Under the pieces are notes generated by a model. That model was given only the letters and a program-made list of their open reading frames with translations. It was not told the origin of the DNA and made no database searches. A stretch of 64,000 nucleotides of DNA. Source: Bacillota bacterium. GTDB taxonomy: Bacteria; Bacillota; Clostridia; Lachnospirales; Lachnospiraceae. A program made the translations under genes and the position numbers. The stretch spans positions 1 to 64,000 of the forward strand of contig JAEWPN010000153.1 of the NCBI GenBank assembly GCA_023399455.1. Reading direction: 5' to 3'. Below, one piece after another: positions 27,737-36,106 of the stretch (its first letter is position 1; the number at the start of each line of letters is the position of its first letter).

Positions 27737-28408
27737 ATGACAAATATTTTAATTATTGAAGATAATCTGGAAATTGTCCAAAACCTTCGCATTTTATTAG
27801 AAGACGAGGGCTTTAAGGTCTACAGTGTAATGACCAGAGAAGCCGCGCTTCAGGAAATTGATCAAAACGTTTTTGACTTGATTCTTCTCGATTTGACCTT
27901 ACCTGACGGAAACGGTTATTCTCTTTGTACAGCCATAAAGCGTAAGGGCGAGACTCCTGTCATTTTCCTGACTGCCATGGACGATGAGGCAAGCATCGTA
28001 ACAGGATTTGACTTAGGCGCCGACGACTATATTACAAAACCATTTCGGCCAATGGAATTAATATCCAGGATAAAAAATGTTCTGCGCCGCAACGGGAAAG
28101 GCCCTGTTGTATTCGAAACCGCAGGACTGAAGATAGACACTTTGAAAGCTGTTGTTTCCAGGAATGGACACGAAATACTTCTGTCTCCGCTGGAATATCG
28201 ATTATTATTAGTGTTCTTTAACCATCAGGGCACCGTATTGTCCAGAAACCGTCTGCTTGAAGAAATCTGGGATATAGCCGGAGATTATGTATATGACAAT
28301 ACCTTAACCGTCTATATCAAAAGGCTTCGCGACAAAATCGAAGAGGATCCTACTTCCCCAACAATCATAAGAACCATCCGGGGATTAGGATATATGCTGG
28401 GAGAATAA
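27737..28408 (+). CDS. OmpR-family response regulator of a Bce-like module
   Basis: The 223-residue regulator has a receiver domain (Asp52 in 'LILLDLTLPDG', Lys in 'DDYITKPF') and a C-terminal winged helix ('LSPLEYRLLLVF', 'VYIKRLRDKIEEDP', 'RTIRGLGYML'). The canonical start MTNILIIEDN at 27737 was chosen over an in-frame GTG at 27725. It precedes a short histidine kinase and a Bce-type ABC transporter whose promoter carries a TNACA-N4-TGTAA box, so it is probably the BceR equivalent. Confidence 0.92.
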   Translation: MTNILIIEDNLEIVQNLRILLEDEGFKVYSVMTREAALQEIDQNVFDLILLDLTLPDGNGYSLCTAIKRKGETPVIFLTAMDDEASIVTGFDLGADDYITKPFRPMELISRIKNVLRRNGKGPVVFETAGLKIDTLKAVVSRNGHEILLSPLEYRLLLVFFNHQGTVLSRNRLLEEIWDIAGDYVYDNTLTVYIKRLRDKIEEDPTSPTIIRTIRGLGYMLGE

Positions 28409-28440
28409 ATTAATATATTGGAAAGGGAACGGTCATTGAT

Positions 28441-29448
28441 ATGCATCTTCTTAGAAATCCTGAGATAAAAAATTTATTAGCACTCTATGCACTATTTACC
28501 TTATTTGCCGTCTCTGGGTCCTTTTTGCTCAGCGCTTCGGCGGCCGTCTATGTTTTAGCAGTATGTGCGGTTGCCTTATCATTGTTTATGGGATTTACCA
28601 CGAAGCGGTACAAGGCTATTTCTTCATTAAGCAATCAGGTGGACTCCATTCTCCATAGCAGGCAAAGAACGAATTTCGCTCCGGATAAGGAAGGCGAATT
28701 GGCTCTGCTTTCCAGTGAAATATATAAAATGACCATGCGTTTACAGGAACAAACCGAACTGCTGCAAAAGGAGAAAAGTCACTTGAGCAGCTCCATCGCC
28801 GATATCTCCCATCAAATCAGAACGCCCCTTACCTCCATCCGCATGCTCGTTCCACGTCTTGGACGGAAAGAATTGCAGCCGGAGCAAAGAAGCGAATATA
28901 TAAGGGAAATCGTCAGTCTCCTCACCCGCATTGAATGGCTGATAGCCGCTTTGCTGAAGATAGCCCAGCTGGAATCCGGCGTCGTTGCCTTCGAACAAAC
29001 TCCCATAAAGGTAAAAGAGCTGATTCAGAAATCTCTGGCTCCTCTGGAAATCTTGCTGGAGATAAAAGACATAGCCCTGGAAATCACCATAGCAGATAAC
29101 GTTTGTTTTAAGGGAGATTTCTTCTGGTCTATGGAAGCGATAGGCAACATCCTCAAAAACTGTCTGGAGCATATACCGGAAAATGGAGCCGTAAAAATTA
29201 CAGCTTCCGAAAATCCTCTTTACGCAGAAATCATCATATCGGATACCGGCTCAGGCATTGCCATCGAAGACTTACCCCATTTATTTGAACGCTTTTACAA
29301 AGGGAAGAATTCAGGTCCGGGAAACATGGGAATCGGATTGGCTCTTTCCCGCATGATCATCAGCAGACAAAACGGGACAATAAAAGCACAAAACAGCAAT
29401 CCTTACGGAGCCGAATTTCATATACGTTTTTATAAAGGAGCTGTTTAA
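28441..29448 (+). CDS. Intramembrane-sensing histidine kinase (BceS-like)
   Basis: The 335-residue kinase has two membrane helices (about 11-30 and 33-52) with almost no external loop. The phosphorylated His124 is in 'ISHQIRTPLTSI', followed by an ATPase domain with 'NILKNCLEH', 'DTGSGI' and 'GNMGIGLALSRMI'. Kinases of this shape do not bind the antibiotic themselves but are switched by the partner ABC permease. The partner here is the transporter at 29634-32260. Confidence 0.92.
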   Translation: MHLLRNPEIKNLLALYALFTLFAVSGSFLLSASAAVYVLAVCAVALSLFMGFTTKRYKAISSLSNQVDSILHSRQRTNFAPDKEGELALLSSEIYKMTMRLQEQTELLQKEKSHLSSSIADISHQIRTPLTSIRMLVPRLGRKELQPEQRSEYIREIVSLLTRIEWLIAALLKIAQLESGVVAFEQTPIKVKELIQKSLAPLEILLEIKDIALEITIADNVCFKGDFFWSMEAIGNILKNCLEHIPENGAVKITASENPLYAEIIISDTGSGIAIEDLPHLFERFYKGKNSGPGNMGIGLALSRMIISRQNGTIKAQNSNPYGAEFHIRFYKGAV

Positions 29449-29541
29449 TCAAAGCTTCTTTTTTATTTCACAGGAAAGATCTTGTAAAGCTGTGCTGCCG
29501 AGGATTTGTCCGCGAGAGTGTGCGAAGCACACTTTCGTTCG

Positions 29542-29555
29542 TGACAATTTTGTAA
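29542..29555 (+). promoter_or_regulatory. BceR-type binding box upstream of the ABC transporter
   Basis: TGACA-ATTT-TGTAA fits the TNACA-N4-TGTAA pattern described for BceR-like regulators. A TGCTATAAT extended -10 ends at 29595, so the box lies about 35 bp upstream of the -10, in an activating position. A separate hairpin (29513-29537) precedes it. Confidence 0.6.
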
Positions 29556-29633
29556 TAAAACAGTCATGGAGCTGTCACATAGGAAATGCTATAATTATTT
29601 TAATTTATTTTAGGAGGGTTTCGGAGGGCTATC

Positions 29634-30317
29634 ATGGAAATATTAAAAATCGAAAACTTATGCAAAACCTACGGCAGCGATGAGAATAGAGTAACAGCTT
29701 TAAACGACATTTCTTTTTGCGTAGAAAAGGGGGAATTTGTCGCAATCATAGGACAATCCGGCTCAGGGAAATCTACCCTGCTTCACTTAATCGGAGGGGT
29801 GGAAAAGCCCAGCTTTGGAACAATAACAATAGACGGTAAAGAAATCTTTCAGAGAACTCCGGAGGAACTGGCGATTTTCAGGAGGCGGCAGGTTGGCCTG
29901 ATCTATCAGTTCTACAATCTCATTCCCATATTGAATGTAACAGAAAACATAACCCTTCCACTGAAGTTAGACGGCCAAAAAGTAAATGAAGAACGTCTAA
30001 ACGAGCTGATCGGCATTTTGGGACTGCAAGATCGCAAGACGCATTTACCGAAGCAATTATCCGGCGGACAGCAGCAACGGGTTTCCATCGGACGGGCGCT
30101 GATTCATGCCCCCGCTCTCGTATTAGCCGACGAACCTACCGGGAATCTGGATAACAAGAACAGTCATGATATTATCGAACTGCTAAAATACTCCAATAAA
30201 AAATATAACCAAACTCTTCTCGTCGTAACCCATGACGAAAATATTGCTTTGCAGGCCGACCGAATCCTCCGCTTAGAGGATGGTAATATTGTGTCGGATG
30301 AAAGAATCAGGAAATAA
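29634..30317 (+). CDS. Bce-type ABC transporter ATP-binding protein
   Basis: The 227-residue ATPase has Walker A 'GQSGSGKST', Q-loop 'LIYQFYNLIP', signature 'LSGGQQQRVSIGRALIHAP' and Walker B 'LVLADEPTGNLD'. The sequence class is MacB/LolD/BceA. It is encoded 14 bp ahead of its FtsX-type permease. Together they are expected to pull peptide antibiotics off membrane targets and signal to the kinase. Confidence 0.94.
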   Translation: MEILKIENLCKTYGSDENRVTALNDISFCVEKGEFVAIIGQSGSGKSTLLHLIGGVEKPSFGTITIDGKEIFQRTPEELAIFRRRQVGLIYQFYNLIPILNVTENITLPLKLDGQKVNEERLNELIGILGLQDRKTHLPKQLSGGQQQRVSIGRALIHAPALVLADEPTGNLDNKNSHDIIELLKYSNKKYNQTLLVVTHDENIALQADRILRLEDGNIVSDERIRK

Positions 30318-30331
30318 CAGGAGGAAAAAAC

Positions 30332-32260
30332 ATGTGGATGGAGTATTCGATCCGATATATCAAACGAAATAAGTTAAGCAGTATTTTTTTGGCTGCGATT
30401 TCCTTCTTATCCGCTATCTTATTATCGCTGGTCTGCGGAATTTTTTATAATATATGGATAGACAGAGTATACCGGAAATCTCTGATGGATGAGAATTCTA
30501 CCGGGAGTATAGAGCCGCTCGTTGTCGCTTATGTTTTTATCTTAATCGTCATCTGCCTCTCGCTTACGGTTATGATACACAATGCCTTCGAAGTCTCCAT
30601 GAACAGCCGCTTGCATCAGTTAGGTATCTTGCAAAGCGCCGGAGCAACCCCTAATCAGATACGCACATTCTTATTGCAGGAAACTCTTATTCTCTGCATC
30701 GCGCCTATTGCAGCAGGTGTATTATCCGGAATCGGACTATGTTACGGCTTTATGCAGCTTATTATCTTTGTAACGGCGTCCGTAAGGAAATACGAAGTGG
30801 TATTTCGCTATCATGCCGTCATTATGGCGGCTGCTCTTCTGCTGTCTATAGCGACCGTTCTCATCTCCGCATGGTTACCGGCAAGGCGAATCAGCCGTTT
30901 GACGCCTCTCGATGCAATCCATTACGGTGGGGAACCGCCCGTAGAAAGCATGAAGCCTTACCGCGTGTTTTCTTTTTTATTTGGAATTTATGGAGAATTA
31001 TCCATAAAATCAATCCACTCACGTAAAAGAGTGTTCAGGACATCTACCCTGTCGCTGACCTTATCCGCCCTGGCCTTTATAAGCTTCCTCAATCTGGAAG
31101 CCATTTCAGGTATCAGCACGAAGCATACTTACTTTGAACGTTACCGGGATAAGTGGGATATGATGCTTTCCGTTCCGGATATGGATGAGGAAGAGAATTT
31201 ACTAAGAGAAATCAAAAATCTTGACGGCGTGGAAAGTTGTATCTTATACAAAAAAATCACGGCATCTACAAGCCTTTTACCCAATATGCTGAGTGAAGAG
31301 TTGTTGAAACTAGGTATTGATAACCTTTCAGACAGTATAAAGGCTGAAGGTGATGGGCGCTATTCTTTCGACGTACCGATTTATGTTTTGGATAACGAAA
31401 GCTATAAGGACTACTGCTCCAGCAAGGGGCTTTCCGCAAAGGACTCTACCGCTGTAAATATTATCTGGGACAGCTTCCATAGTGACCGCCTAAATAGAAT
31501 GTATATCCCTATATTGAAGGAGGGGATGCCCTTAACGCTGCAGCTTCGAAATGAAGCTATGCCTGACAGAGGAGATATGCCTGTCACCGTATCTGCATTT
31601 ACAACCACTCTCCCTGCGATAAAAGAGGAACTTATCGATTATTCCTTATCCTTAATAATTCCGCAGGATTTTTACGTTAACTTAGCCGAAAGCTTTCCCT
31701 ATACTGAAAGCTTCTATAACATAAAGCTCGTTTCCAAATCTTACGATGCAGCCGTACAAAATGATATTAAGATCCTTTTACAGGAAAAGAACAGCTATAC
31801 CTTGGACAGCAAACTGACAGAGGAGATTTTTGACTCCTCTGTCAGAAGGGCCCATAGGTTCTTAATGGGGGCTTTTGCGGGATTATTATCATGTATTGGG
31901 ATCGCAAATGTATTCTCTTCTACGCTGGGGCAGATTTATCAGCGGAGAAAGGAATTCGCAAGATACCTTTCCGTCGGTTTGTCTCCGAAAGGAATGAAAA
32001 AAATTCTTGCTATGGAAACGTTGATTGTCGCCCTCCGCCCGATTGTTTTCAGCCTGGTCATAAATATCCCTATTGTGGCAGCCGCCTTGAATACCGCCTC
32101 CATTCCGGTAAAGGAATTCATTGCTGCAGCGCCGATAATTCCAATACTCATTTTCACAATATTTATCCTGCTTTCTGTCAGCCTCGCCTATTATCTGGGA
32201 GGCCTGAAAATCTGCAATGCGGATATCGGGGATATTCTGAAGGATGAAACTATGATTTAG
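30332..32260 (+). CDS. Bce-type ABC transporter permease (FtsX fold)
   Basis: The 642-residue membrane protein has the BceB/VraG layout: an N-terminal helix, an FtsX core ('LGILQSAGATPNQIRTFLLQE'), a large external domain of roughly 200 residues (about 265-485), and a second FtsX core ('FARYLSVGLSPKGMKKILAME') near the C-terminus. The external domain is the antibiotic-sensing part in this family. The gene ends 15 bp before the convergent dehydrogenase. Confidence 0.9.
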   Translation: MWMEYSIRYIKRNKLSSIFLAAISFLSAILLSLVCGIFYNIWIDRVYRKSLMDENSTGSIEPLVVAYVFILIVICLSLTVMIHNAFEVSMNSRLHQLGILQSAGATPNQIRTFLLQETLILCIAPIAAGVLSGIGLCYGFMQLIIFVTASVRKYEVVFRYHAVIMAAALLLSIATVLISAWLPARRISRLTPLDAIHYGGEPPVESMKPYRVFSFLFGIYGELSIKSIHSRKRVFRTSTLSLTLSALAFISFLNLEAISGISTKHTYFERYRDKWDMMLSVPDMDEEENLLREIKNLDGVESCILYKKITASTSLLPNMLSEELLKLGIDNLSDSIKAEGDGRYSFDVPIYVLDNESYKDYCSSKGLSAKDSTAVNIIWDSFHSDRLNRMYIPILKEGMPLTLQLRNEAMPDRGDMPVTVSAFTTTLPAIKEELIDYSLSLIIPQDFYVNLAESFPYTESFYNIKLVSKSYDAAVQNDIKILLQEKNSYTLDSKLTEEIFDSSVRRAHRFLMGAFAGLLSCIGIANVFSSTLGQIYQRRKEFARYLSVGLSPKGMKKILAMETLIVALRPIVFSLVINIPIVAAALNTASIPVKEFIAAAPIIPILIFTIFILLSVSLAYYLGGLKICNADIGDILKDETMI

Positions 32261-32275
32261 GAATTTCACCAGTTG

Positions 32276-33235
32276 CTAAATCACCCTATTTCCCGGAGAC
32301 AGCTTATTATTTATAAAATCGATAACATTTTGAACAGCGGCTCTGTTCATTTCGTCGAAGTGCTCACTCGTATAAGATGCAGTATGTGGGGTGAGAATAA
32401 CGTTGGGACATCCAATTAACGGAGAATCCGTACATGGTTCCGCATCGAATACATCGATTGCAGCACCGCGGATTCTTCCTTCCTGCAATACCTGCTTCAG
32501 CGCTGCAACATCCGCAACCGGCCCGCGCGCAGTATTGATAAATATGCTCTCCGGCTTCATCTTTCGAAACAGCTCCTCACCGAACATTCCTCTGGTTTCT
32601 TCTGTCAAAGGAACATTTACCGAAACGTAATCGCTTACCGACAATAGTTGGTCCAAGTCACAATAAACGGCATGATATTCCTTCTCCCATTCCTCTTTCG
32701 GGTGCCTGCAATAATAAATTACTTTCATGCCAAACGAAACGGCTCTTTTAGCGATTTCCATACCGATCCCGCCAAAACCGATCAGTCCCAAGGTCCTTGT
32801 CTTTGCACCCGCCATCATAATTCTGCTCCACTGCCTGTCATGCATCGCCATACTCTGCATTTCCACATTGCGCGCAAAATGAAGAATATATGCCATAACA
32901 TGTTCCGCTACGGCTTCCTCTACCATTCCTGCGGTTCTCGCCAGAATAATTCCTCTTTGCTTACAAGCTGCCAAATCCACGGAGTCATATCCAATACCCC
33001 TCCGGGATATCATTTTTAACTTAGGACACCTTCTAATCACTTCCTCGTTATAGGGTTCCAGACCGGTAATCGCGATATCCGCATCTTCTGCTGCCCTATA
33101 TACGATATACTCCGCGGTACCTGTTCCCATACTTTCCCCGCTGTAATCGGCCACCTCATGACCAGCCTTTACAAGTCCTTCCAGTAAGCCTGCATCGTGT
33201 ACGGAAAATTCTCTTGCTGTAATTACTATTTTCAT
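32276..33235 (-). CDS. D-2-hydroxyacid dehydrogenase (SerA/phosphoglycerate dehydrogenase family)
   Basis: The 319-residue NAD-dependent enzyme shows the dinucleotide motif 'GLIGFGGIGMEIAKR' and the catalytic Arg ('NTARGPVAD'), Glu ('DVFDAEP') and His ('LTPHTASYT') triad. It lacks the C-terminal ACT domain of full-length SerA, so a role in serine synthesis is uncertain; hydroxypyruvate or another 2-keto acid may be the substrate. AAGGGTG precedes the ATG. A 50-residue gene lies 35 bp upstream on the same strand and may share the transcript. Confidence 0.88.
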   Translation of the reverse strand: MKIVITAREFSVHDAGLLEGLVKAGHEVADYSGESMGTGTAEYIVYRAAEDADIAITGLEPYNEEVIRRCPKLKMISRRGIGYDSVDLAACKQRGIILARTAGMVEEAVAEHVMAYILHFARNVEMQSMAMHDRQWSRIMMAGAKTRTLGLIGFGGIGMEIAKRAVSFGMKVIYYCRHPKEEWEKEYHAVYCDLDQLLSVSDYVSVNVPLTEETRGMFGEELFRKMKPESIFINTARGPVADVAALKQVLQEGRIRGAAIDVFDAEPCTDSPLIGCPNVILTPHTASYTSEHFDEMNRAAVQNVIDFINNKLSPGNRVI

Positions 33236-33270
33236 CTTTTGTCACCCTTCTTGTCTTCCGGTACCGTCTC

Positions 33271-33423
33271 CTACAGGTTATTCGCCTTATTATGCCCTGC
33301 TTTAGCCTTTCCCTGGATCTCGGGTACCGGTTCCGTTTCATTCTTTTTTATTTTCATTTTTTTATTGCTTTCTGTTCCATGCGGCTCCTTCGGATCCGGT
33401 CTTCTCATACCTGCTTTCGCCAT
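33271..33423 (-). CDS. Very small basic, probably disordered protein (50 aa)
   Basis: The minus-strand frame reads MAKAGMRRPDPKEPHGTESN, then a Lys-rich stretch and 'PVPEIQGKAKAGHNK'. AAGGATG lies upstream of the ATG. It has no hydrophobic segment and about 20% Lys. I have an impression of small proteins with this start in other Clostridia but cannot name a family. It precedes the 2-hydroxyacid dehydrogenase by 35 bp and is divergent from another 50-residue gene at 33622. Good codon structure and the ribosome site argue that it is real. Confidence 0.65.
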   Translation of the reverse strand: MAKAGMRRPDPKEPHGTESNKKMKIKKNETEPVPEIQGKAKAGHNKANNL

Positions 33424-33541
33424 AATTCACCATCCTTACTTAACGATTTTATACCCATTATGATTTGCAAAAGGTACGTTTTTATACGTGTGGCTGCACA
33501 ATGCTATTTCTGTATAATATTTTTTTACCTGCACATACTAA

Positions 33542-33591
33542 CATCGTTTGACAAAGTCTTATCCGATCGTGAGTGACCTTGTCAAACGATG
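33542..33591. promoter_or_regulatory. 13-bp perfect inverted repeat upstream of small-protein genes
   Basis: CATCGTTTGACAA at 33542-33554 and TTGTCAAACGATG at 33579-33591 are exact reverse complements. After one mismatch three more pairs (GTC/GAC) extend the stem. The loop is about 24 nt. It ends 20 bp before the AAGGAGA ribosome site of the gene at 33622. It could be a dimeric operator or an RNA stem in the leader; there is no U-run, so it is not a simple terminator. Confidence 0.55.
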
Positions 33592-33621
33592 GTAACTTTA
33601 TCAATATTAAGGAGAATAATT

Positions 33622-33774
33622 ATGGCAAAAGATTCACAACTTGACCCCAAGTCAATCCGTAAGAAAAAATCAAATGGCGGTCCTACCTTAGCCGAGAGCG
33701 CATTAGATGGAGAAAGCCGAAATGCCAAGAAGCAATCCGGCAGCAGAAAAAATCCCGGCGATGACAAAAAATAA
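33622..33774 (+). CDS. Very small basic, probably disordered protein (50 aa)
   Basis: The protein begins MAKDSQLDPKSIRKKKSNGG and remains rich in Lys, Ser, Gly and Asn, with no hydrophobic core. AAGGAGAATAATT precedes the ATG at 33622, so the longer frame from 33589 is rejected. It shares length, an MAK start and a 'DPK' element with the divergent gene at 33271, though overall identity is low. It is followed after 39 bp by the 79-residue gene. Function is unknown; nucleic-acid binding or a sporulation or stress role is only a guess from charge. Confidence 0.65.
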   Translation: MAKDSQLDPKSIRKKKSNGGPTLAESALDGESRNAKKQSGSRKNPGDDKK

Positions 33775-33813
33775 TCTATTTATATAAATAATAAATATAA
33801 AGGAGTCAATTAT

Positions 33814-34053
33814 ATGAACCGCGATAAACTCATAGACCAGGTGAAAAACGAATACGCACGGATCGCTTCTTCCGAATCAAGGCAGCATTCCTGTCAAACC
33901 ACAACCGATATAACTCCTGAGGCATATTACGAAGACCTGTTAAGTAAAGCCATCAGCGAAATCAATAACGGAACCTTTGATAATTTCAAATCCGGAGAGG
34001 AAGTAGTAACTGCCATCGCAAATGACAAATCCTGGCTTTCAGGCTGGAAGTAG
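33814..34053 (+). CDS. Small hypothetical protein (79 aa)
   Basis: The protein is acidic-neutral, begins MNRDKLIDQVKNEYARIASS, and has predicted helices plus a 'FKSGEEVVTAIANDKSWL' tail. AAAGGAG precedes the ATG. It appears to be co-transcribed with the 50-residue gene 39 bp upstream. I recognise no family. Its 3' end is 6 bp from the convergent lipoprotein gene. Confidence 0.65.
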   Translation: MNRDKLIDQVKNEYARIASSESRQHSCQTTTDITPEAYYEDLLSKAISEINNGTFDNFKSGEEVVTAIANDKSWLSGWK

Positions 34054-34059
34054 TTCTAT

Positions 34060-35283
34060 TTATTCCGGTTCTCCATAAAATTCTTCCCGCTCTTCTTCCG
34101 TCAGCCGGTCTGTATACCACGACGGCTGAATGTTATCCGCAGACCGGATCACATGGTTGGATACATACTGTACCCTTCCATCCGTCAGCGGACGAACCAC
34201 TATCTCATGTGAAAATGCGCAAGATATTTTTTCCACCGGATACACGACATTAACAGTCAGCGTAAGAGTTCCATCCGCATTTTCCTCATATTGCACTACC
34301 TCAGGATATGGGATATTCGGGCTATTTCCCCAGTCGTTAAATCCTCTTGTTCGATATTTATAGATCTTGCTGTCCTCAAGATACATCGTCTTGCTTCGCA
34401 AGGTTTCACTGTCAATCTTAAAATAAGACATTACCACTCTTTCAAATTCTTCCTGCGGAACATAGTATAATTCTCCTTCATAAGATACCTCGTAAGGCGT
34501 CGGCATTCCATATACTAACGGGTATAAAATATGAAACATATCATAAAAATCCAGTTCTTCGTAATCCTGTTCATTCCACTCCGTAATAAACATATTATTT
34601 GATCCATATCCGATCGGAAGCAGATATTGGCGGTTCAGCTCTCTGCACCTTTCATCCAGTTGATCTACCCGCAAAGCGGTATAACCGGATGCTCCGTCAT
34701 ATCCTGACATATGATTTTTTTCGAAGAACAAATACCCTTCCTGCGAATAATCCCAATTCTCAGCACGATACCTCTCTTTCGAATTAATCTCGGGGCTTTT
34801 ACCATTCCACAAAAGATAGCTCCGTGTTACCCAGACCGCTTCCTCCGATGTCTGAAAGTCAAACCGGGTAAAGCCCCCGGCGGCCGCTACACAGATTATG
34901 GTAAGTTCCGCATCCACATTCCCTTCAACATCTCCGATAAATGCCTTTACTTTTTCAGAATTAACCATATTAACCTGATTTTCAGCATCCACTGCCGCAT
35001 ATCCGGCGTCTCCCAGACATTCTACAATCTTTTTCGCAGTGTCCAACGTTCCAAGCATGCCAGCTTCTACTGCCTGCTCGTAAATCCCCCGATAACACTC
35101 CGCTATTTCTTTTGACTCTCTCTCAATTTCCTCATTCGTTCCCTGATTATCCTGTATCTCTTCACTTGTTCCGCTCTTCGGAATAGACTGAGATACATTG
35201 CCGCATCCCACAGCTCCAAATATCAGCAAAGCAAGCCCCAACAGCAATTTCTTATATTTGACTAAAGAATTTTTGGTATACAT
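34060..35283 (-). CDS. Predicted secreted lipoprotein of unknown function
   Basis: The 407-residue precursor has a basic start, a hydrophobic stretch 'LLLGLALLIFGA' and lipobox-like 'AVGC' near residue 27, followed by a Ser/Glu/Asn-rich linker. The mature part has many Tyr and Trp residues and predicted mixed alpha/beta structure ('YFKIDSETLRSKTMYLED', 'TLTLTVNVVYPVEKI'), but no domain I can name. AAAGGA precedes the ATG. It is flanked by a convergent small gene and by the Crp-type regulator, without an obvious operon. Confidence 0.7.
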   Translation of the reverse strand: MYTKNSLVKYKKLLLGLALLIFGAVGCGNVSQSIPKSGTSEEIQDNQGTNEEIERESKEIAECYRGIYEQAVEAGMLGTLDTAKKIVECLGDAGYAAVDAENQVNMVNSEKVKAFIGDVEGNVDAELTIICVAAAGGFTRFDFQTSEEAVWVTRSYLLWNGKSPEINSKERYRAENWDYSQEGYLFFEKNHMSGYDGASGYTALRVDQLDERCRELNRQYLLPIGYGSNNMFITEWNEQDYEELDFYDMFHILYPLVYGMPTPYEVSYEGELYYVPQEEFERVVMSYFKIDSETLRSKTMYLEDSKIYKYRTRGFNDWGNSPNIPYPEVVQYEENADGTLTLTVNVVYPVEKISCAFSHEIVVRPLTDGRVQYVSNHVIRSADNIQPSWYTDRLTEEEREEFYGEPE

Positions 35284-35325
35284 AGTCCTTTATCCTTTCA
35301 ATACCTTATTATCACATTTCCATGT

Positions 35326-35997
35326 TCACTTCTTAACAAGGTGTTCTGCATGGGTTCGTCTGACCAATTCTCCGTGCTTCTGTATCTTGTAACCATTCTT
35401 TCTTTTTTCTAATATATCGTCTTTACACAGCTGATCCAGCAACCGGAACAGATGGCGATAACTCATACCAATTGAACAGGACACATCTGACAATACATCG
35501 GAAAAATAATTGCGATGTGAATTTTTCAGAATATAGGAACAAAGTCTCTGTTCCCCGGAATGCAATGCTGAGGCAACATAATTTTCTTCGCTCTCTGACA
35601 TTTTCCTTGCAAGGATAGCACCAATTTTGTTGGAAAAAACAAGATTCTTTTCCAGTTCTTCCATACACTTTCTATATTCTACCGTCACACATTCAAAATC
35701 TGAGATAGCAACAACAGTAGTTGTAGCAATACTCTGCCCTGTCAAAAGTTCAATCTCTCCAATTACACCTTCCGAAATATAGTAGCACAAAATCAGGCTC
35801 TTCCCGTTTAATGCAGTACGACATATTTTAGCACGCCCTTTTGTTACAAGTGCCAGCCTGGAGATAAGAGAGCCTTCTTCCGTAACTCTCTCTCCTGCTT
35901 CATACCTTACACATGTGCAATCATTCACTGATATATCCTGCAAACCATACACCTGTAGTATGGCCCTATGTTCTTCCGTAAACGGAATCTTCTTCAT
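35326..35997 (-). CDS. Crp/Fnr-family regulator, YeiL-like
   Basis: The 223-residue protein has an N-terminal cyclic-nucleotide-type beta barrel ('YEAGERVTEEGSLISRLALVTKGRAKI') and a C-terminal helix-turn-helix ('VSCSIGMSYRHLFRLLDQL'). Several cysteines lie in the sensor part, but no Fnr Fe-S cluster pattern is clear. The ATG at 35997 has AAGGGTGA upstream. It is divergent from the YdcZ-type transporter 110 bp away, a pairing that suggests direct control of that gene. Confidence 0.85.
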   Translation of the reverse strand: MKKIPFTEEHRAILQVYGLQDISVNDCTCVRYEAGERVTEEGSLISRLALVTKGRAKICRTALNGKSLILCYYISEGVIGEIELLTGQSIATTTVVAISDFECVTVEYRKCMEELEKNLVFSNKIGAILARKMSESEENYVASALHSGEQRLCSYILKNSHRNYFSDVLSDVSCSIGMSYRHLFRLLDQLCKDDILEKRKNGYKIQKHGELVRRTHAEHLVKK

Positions 35998-36106
35998 ATA
36001 CAATCACCCTTTTTTATTATATCAGACTATTGTTAAAATACCATGACAAATGTCCTATGCGTTTTTCATACGAGTGCTATATTCTTATAATAAGAGGTGT
36101 TTAACT

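Noticed and set aside
33589-33621. Longer start for the 50-residue protein at 33622.
   Set aside because: It would begin inside the inverted repeat and lose the AAGGAGA ribosome site before the ATG at 33622.
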